Source of the DNA: Nemertoderma westbladi
Taxonomy: Eukaryota > Xenacoelomorpha > Nemertodermatida > Nemertodermatidae
Reading direction: 5' to 3'
Assembly: GCA_032718475.1 (NCBI GenBank)
Contig: JAUCBJ010005021.1
Location: 1 to 64,000 of the forward strand
DNA: 64,000 nt
This document shows positions 58,601 to 64,000 of the stretch, piece by piece. Below the pieces are notes generated by a model. It was not told the origin of the DNA, did no database searches, and worked only from the letters and a program-made list of their open reading frames with translations. Made by a program: the position numbers and the translations under genes. Within the stretch, counting starts at the first letter, position 1, and every line of letters starts with the position of its first letter.

Positions 58601-61600
58601 TGGCAACTATAGCATCTGTTGTGGCAATTATAGCATCTGTTGTGGCGATTCTTTCCTCCGTTGTGGCAACTATAGCATCTGTTGCGGCGATTCTTTCCTC
58701 CGTTGTGGCAACTATAGCATCTGTCGTGGCGATTGTTTCCTCCGTTGTGGCAACTATAGCATCTGTCGTGGCGATTGTTTCCTCCGTTATGGCAACTATA
58801 GCATCTGTTGTGGCGATTGTTTCCTCTGTTGTGGCGATTTTTTCCTCTGTTGTGGCGATTGTTTCCCCCGTTGTGGAAACTATAGCATCTGTTGTGGCGA
58901 TTCTTTCCTCCGTTGTGGCAACTATAGCATCTGTTGCGGCGATTCTTTCCTCCGTTGTGGCAACTATAGCAGCTGTCGTGGCGATTGTTTCCTCCGTTGT
59001 GGCAACTATAGCATCTGTCGTGGCGATTGTTTCCTCCGTTATGGCAACTATAGCATCTGTTGTGGCGATTGTTTCCTCTGTTGTGGCGATTTTTTCCTTT
59101 GTTGTGGCGATTGTTTCCCCCGTTGTGGCAACTATAGCATCTGTTGTGGCAATTATAGCATCCTGTAGTTGCGATTGTTTCCTCGTTGTGGCAACTATAA
59201 CATCTGTTGTGGCGATTGTTTCCCCCGTTGTGGCAACTATAGCATCTGTTGTGGCGATTGTTTCCCGCGTTGTGGCAACTATAGCATCTGTTGTGGCGAT
59301 TGTTTCCTCCGTTGTGGCAACTATAGCATCTGTCGTGGCGATTGTTTCCTCTGTTGTAGCGATTGTTTCCCCCGTTGTGGCAACTATAGCATCTGTTGTG
59401 GCAATTATAGCATATGTTGTGGCGATTCTTTCCTCCGTTGTGGCAACTATAGCATCTGTTGCGGCGATTGTTTTCTCCTTTGTGGCAACTATAGCATCTG
59501 TCGTGGCGATTGTTTCCTCCGTTGTGGCAACTATAGCATCTGTCGTGGCGATTGTTTCCTCCGTTGTAGCAACTATATCATCTGTTGTAGCGATTGTTTC
59601 ATCTGTTGTGGCGATTGTTTCCTCTGTTGTGGCGGTTGTTTCCCCCGTTGTGGCAACTATAGCATCTGTCGTGGTGATTGTTTCCTCCGTTGTGGCAACT
59701 ATAGCATCTGTCGTGGCGATTGTTTCCTCCGTTGTGGCAACTATATCATCTGTTGTAGCGATTGTTTCATCTGTTGTGGCGATTGTTTCCTCTGTTGTGG
59801 CGGTTGTTTCCCCCGTTGTGGCAACTATAGCATCTGTTGTGGCAATTATAGCATCTGTTGTGGCGATTTTTCCTCCGTTGTGGCAACTATAGCATCTGTT
59901 GCGGCGATTGTTTCCTCCGTTGTGGCAACTATAGCATCTGCTGTGGCGATTGTTTCCCCCGTTGTGGCAACTATAGCATCTTTTGTGGCAATTATAGCAT
60001 CTGTTGTGGCGATTCTTTCCTCCGTTGTGGCAACTATAGCATCTGTTGTGGCAATTATAGCATCTGTTGTGGCGATTCTTTCCTCCGTTGTGGCAACTAT
60101 AGCACCTGTTGCGGCGATTGTTTCCCCCTTGTATGGCAACTATAGCTTCTGTTGTGGCGATTGTTTACTCCATTGTGGCAACTATAGCATCTGTTGTGGC
60201 GATTGTTTCCTCCGTTGTGGCAACTATAGCATCCGTTGCGGCGATTGTTTCACCCCTTGTATGGCAACTATAGCATCTGTTGTGGCGATTGTTACCTCCG
60301 TTTTGGCAACTATAGCATCTATTGCGGCCATTGTTTCCTCCGTTGTGACAACTATAGCATCTGTTGTGGCGATTGTTACCTCCGTTTTGGCAACTATAGC
60401 ATCTATTGCGGCCATTGTTTCCTCCGTTGTGACAACTATAGCATCTGTTGTGGCGATTGTTTCCTCCGTTGTGGCAACTATAGCATCTGTTGCGGCGATT
60501 GTTTCACCCCTTGTATGGCAACTATAGCATCTGTTGTGGCGATTGTTACCTCCGTTTTGGCAACTATAGCATCTATTGCGGCCATTGTTTCCTCCGTTGT
60601 GGCAACTATAGCATCTGTTGTGGCGATTTTTCCCTCCGTTGTGGCAACTATAGCATCTGTTGTGGCGATTGTTTCCCCCGTTGTGGCAACTATAGCATTT
60701 TTTGTGGCAATTATAGCATCTGTTGTGGCGATTGTTTCCTCCGTTGTGGCAACTATAGCATCTGTTGTGGCGATTGTTTCCTCCGTTGTGGCAACTATAG
60801 CATCTGTTGTGGTGATTGTTTCCACCGTTGTGGCAACTATAGCATCTGTTGTGGCAACTACAGCATCTGTTGTGGCGATTGTTTCCCCCCTTGTATGGCA
60901 ACTATAGCATCTGTTGTGGCGATTGTTTCCTCCGTTGTGGAAACTATAGCATCTGTTGCGGCGATTGTTTCCTCCGTTGTGGCAACTATAGCATCTGTTA
61001 TTGCGATTGTTTCCCCCCTTGTATGGCAACTATAGCATCTGTTGTGGCAATTGTTTCCTCCGTTGTGGCAACTATAGCATCTGTCGCGGCGATTGTTTCC
61101 CTCCTTGTATGGCAACTACAGCATCTGTTGTGGCGATTGTTTCCTCCGTTGTGGCAACTATAGCATCTGTTGTGGTGATTGTTTCCTCCGTTGTGGCAAC
61201 TATAGCATCTGTTGTGGTGATTGTTTCCACCGTTGTGGCAACTATAGCATCTGTTGTGGCAACTATAGCATCCGTTGCGGCGATTGTTTCACCCCTTGTA
61301 TGGCAACTATAGCATCTGTTGTGGCGATTGTTTCCTCCGTTGTGGCAACTATAGCATCTGTTGCGGCCATTGTTTCCTCCGTTGTGACAACTATAGCATA
61401 TGTTGCGGCGATTGTTTCCCTCCTTGTATGGCAACTATAGCATCTGTTGTGGCGATTGTTTCCTCCGTTGTGGCAACTATAGCATCTGTTGTGGCGTTTG
61501 TTTCCTCCGTTGTGGCAATTATAGCATCTGTTGCGGCGATTGTTTCCCCCCTTGTATGGCAACTATAGCATCTGTTGTGGCGATTGTTTCCTCCGTTGTG

Positions 61601-64000
61601 GCAACTATAGCATCTGTTGTGGCGATTGTTTCCTCCGTTGTGGCAACTATATCATCTGTTGTAGCGATTGTTTCATCTGTTGTGGCGATTGTTTCCTCTG
61701 TTGTGGCGGTTGTTACCTCCGTTTTGGCAACTATAGCATCTGTTGCGGCGATTGTTTTTTCCTTTGTGGCAACTATAGCATCTGTCGTGGCGATTGTTTC
61801 CCCCCTTGTATGGCAACTATAGCATCTGTTGTGGCGATTGTTTCCTCCGTTGTGGCAACTATAGCATCTGTTGCGGCGATTGTTTCCCCCCTTGTATGGC
61901 AACTATATCATCTGTTATTGCGATTGTTTCCTCCGTTGTGGCAACTATAACATCTGTTGTGGCGATTCTTTCCTCCGTTGTGGCAACTATAGCATCTGTT
62001 GCGGCGATTGTTTCCCCCTTGTTTGGCAACTATAGCATCTGTTGCGGCGATTGTTTCCCTCATTGTATGGCAACTATAGCATCTGTTATTGCGATTGTTT
62101 CCTCCGTTGTGGCAACTATAGCATCTGTTATTGCGATTGTTACCTCCGTTTTGGCAACTATAGCATCTGTTGCGGCGATTGTTTTTTCCTTTGTGGCAAC
62201 TATAGCATCTGTCGTGGCGATTGTTTCCCCCCTTGTATGGCAACTATAGCATCTGTTGTGGCGATTGTTTCCTCCGTTGTGGCAACTATAGCATCTGTTG
62301 CGGCGATTGTTTCCCCCCTTGTATGGCAACTATAGCATCTGTTATTGCGATTGTTTCCTCCGTTGTGGCAACTATAGCATCTGTTGTGGCGATTCTTTCC
62401 TCCGTTGTGGCAACTATAGCATCTGTTGCGGCGATTGTTTCCCCCTTGTTTGGCAACTATAGCATCTGTTGCGGCGATTGTTTCCCTCATTGTATGGCAA
62501 CTATAGCATCTGTTATTGCGATTGTTACCTCCGTTTTGGCAACTATAGCATCTGTTGCGGCGATTGTTTTTTCCTTTGTGGCAACTATAGCATCTGTCGT
62601 GGCGATTTTTTCCCCCCTTGTATGGCAACTATAGCATCTGTTGCGGCGATTGTTTCCCCCCTTGTATGGCAACTATAGCATCTGTTATTGCGATTGTTTC
62701 CTCCGTTGTGGCAACTATAGCATCTGTCGCGGCGATTGTTTCCCTCCTTGTATGGCAACTATAGCATCTGTTGCGGCGATTGTTTCCCCCCTTGTATGGC
62801 AACTATAGCATCTGTTATTGCGATTGTTTCCTCCGTTGTGGCAACTATAGCATCTGTTGTGGCGATTGTTTCCTCCGTTGTGGCAATTATAGCATCTGTT
62901 GCGGCGATTGTTTCCCCCCTTGTATGGCAACTATAGCATCTGTTGTGGTGATTGTTTCCTCCGTTGTGGCAATTATAGCATCTGTTGCGGCGATTGTTTC
63001 CCCCCTTGTATGGCAACTATAGCATCTGTTGTGGCGATTCTTTCCTCCGTTGTGGCAACTATAGCATCTGTTGTGAAGATTGTTTCCCCCCTTGTATGGC
63101 AACTATAGCATCTGTTGTGGCGATTGTTTCCTCCGTTGTGGCAACTATAGCATCTGTTGTGGCGATTGTTTCCTCCGTTGTGGCAACTATAGCATCTGTT
63201 GTGGCGATTGTTGCCTCCGTTGTGGCAACTATAGCATCTGTTGTGGCGATTGTTTCCTCCGTTGTGGCAACTATAGCATCTGTTGCGGCGATTGTTTCCC
63301 CCCTTGTATGGGTACTATAGCATCTGTTATTGCGATTGTTTCCTCCGTTGTGGCAACTATAGCATCTGTTGTGGCGATTGTTTCCTCCGTTGTGGCAACT
63401 ATAGCATCTGTTGTGGCGATTGTTTCCTCCGTTGTGGCAACTATAGCATCTGTTGCGGCGATTGTTTCCCCCCTTGTATGGCAACTATAGCATCTGTTGT
63501 GGCGATTGTTTCCTCCGTTGTGGCAACTATAGCATCTGTTGTGGCGATTCTTTCCTCCGTTGTGGCAACTATAGCATCTGTTGCGGCGATTGTTTCCCCC
63601 TTGTTTGGCAACTATAGTTTCCCCCTTGTTTCTTCCATTGGGGCAACTATCATCTGTTTTGGCGATTGTTTCATCCGATGTGGCAACTATAGCATCTGTT
63701 TTGGCGATTGTTTCATCCGTTGTGGCAACTATAGCATCTGTTGCGGCGATTGCTTCCCCCTTGTTTGGCAACTATAGTTTCCCCCTTGTTTCTTCCATTG
63801 GGGCAACTATCATCTGTTTTGGCGATTGTTTCATCCGATGTGGCAACTATAGCATCTGTTGCGGCGATTGTTTCCCCCTTGTTTGGCAACTATAGTTTCC
63901 CCCTTGTTTCTTCCATTGGGGCAACTATCATCTGTTTTGGCGATTGTTTCATCCGATGTGGCAACTATAGCATCTGTTTTGGCGATTGTTTCCCCCTTGT
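55604..64000 (+). repeat. Minisatellite of 42-bp dimers (two 21-bp half-units), continues past window end
   Basis: The unit is GTTGTGGCAACTATAGCATCT followed by GTTGTGGCGATTGTTTCCTCC; the halves are 21 bp and related to each other (GTTGTGGCRAYT in common). About 190 units fill 8.4 kb, interrupted once by unique sequence at about 55790-56045. Variants include GTCGTGG, GTTGCGG, GTTATGG, GTTATTG and, from 60.2 kb on, CCCCCTTGTATGG, which changes length and therefore frame. Towards the end (from 63.6 kb) units with TTTCCCCCTTGTTTCTTCC and GTTTTGGCG appear. It is not a CRISPR array: there are no unique spacers. Confidence 0.96.
56983..60216 (+). repeat. Two copies of a 1617-bp higher-order repeat in the minisatellite
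   Basis: The sequence from about 56983 to 58599 repeats from about 58600 to 60216 with a constant offset of 1617 bp (77 half-units); for example GTTATGGCAA occurs at 57169 and 58786, and at 57421 and 59038. Within each copy a 252-bp block (six dimers) is itself doubled; the same block is also doubled at 56431 and 56683. Few differences separate the copies. Confidence 0.92.

Noticed and set aside
55604-64000. CRISPR-like array
   Set aside because: The array has no unique spacers; both halves of each unit are themselves repeats.

Overview
The window is a repeat-dominated piece of an animal genome, with no recognisable host gene. Its transposon set (BEL/Pao LTR elements, RTE-like and CR1-like LINEs, Penelope-like elements, TTAA-flanked and other terminal-inverted-repeat elements), its AT-rich spacers and its frequent AGGCCTA and ACCGGT words fit a marine invertebrate. 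An echinoderm or another deuterostome is a guess, not a finding.

Positions 1-8467 hold the right-hand part of a BEL/Pao element (element A). Its gag-protease ORF is open for about 1,380 codons although RT/RNase H, integrase and part of Gag are missing, each removed in frame. Element A interrupts a decayed LINE (8468-10620, minus). Next come a Penelope-like remnant split around a CR1-like RT fragment (10975-12853, minus), a large hairpin (13030-13287), and a nearly full-length RTE-like LINE (13765-17291, minus) nested in a second copy of the first LINE with a 12-bp target duplication.

From 17.9 to 35.6 kb the sequence is mostly AT-rich and gene-poor. It contains a 903-bp inverted-repeat element flanked by CCGG, a 1.18-kb piggyBac-like non-autonomous element flanked by TTAA, several foldbacks, a 5'-truncated LINE, and an unidentified minus-strand ORF that is cut by the next element.

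Positions 35618-51241 are a complete, recently inserted BEL/Pao element (element B, 15.6 kb). It has LTRs of 1161 and 1146 bp and a CAGAT target duplication, but its gag-pol carries stops, one frameshift, a deletion and a LINE inserted in the RT. Elements A and B share a long region between pol and the 3' LTR: duplicated motifs with conserved complementary arms, followed by a roughly 450-codon accessory coding region that I cannot assign to a family. Each copy has lost different parts of the polyprotein.

After element B come degenerate BEL/Pao pol fragments, a LINE 3' end and a tRNA-like sequence. From 55.6 kb to the window end lies a minisatellite of a 42-bp dimer (two 21-bp halves), with 252-bp and 1617-bp higher-order repeats. 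Its long ORFs on both strands arise because the period is a multiple of three.
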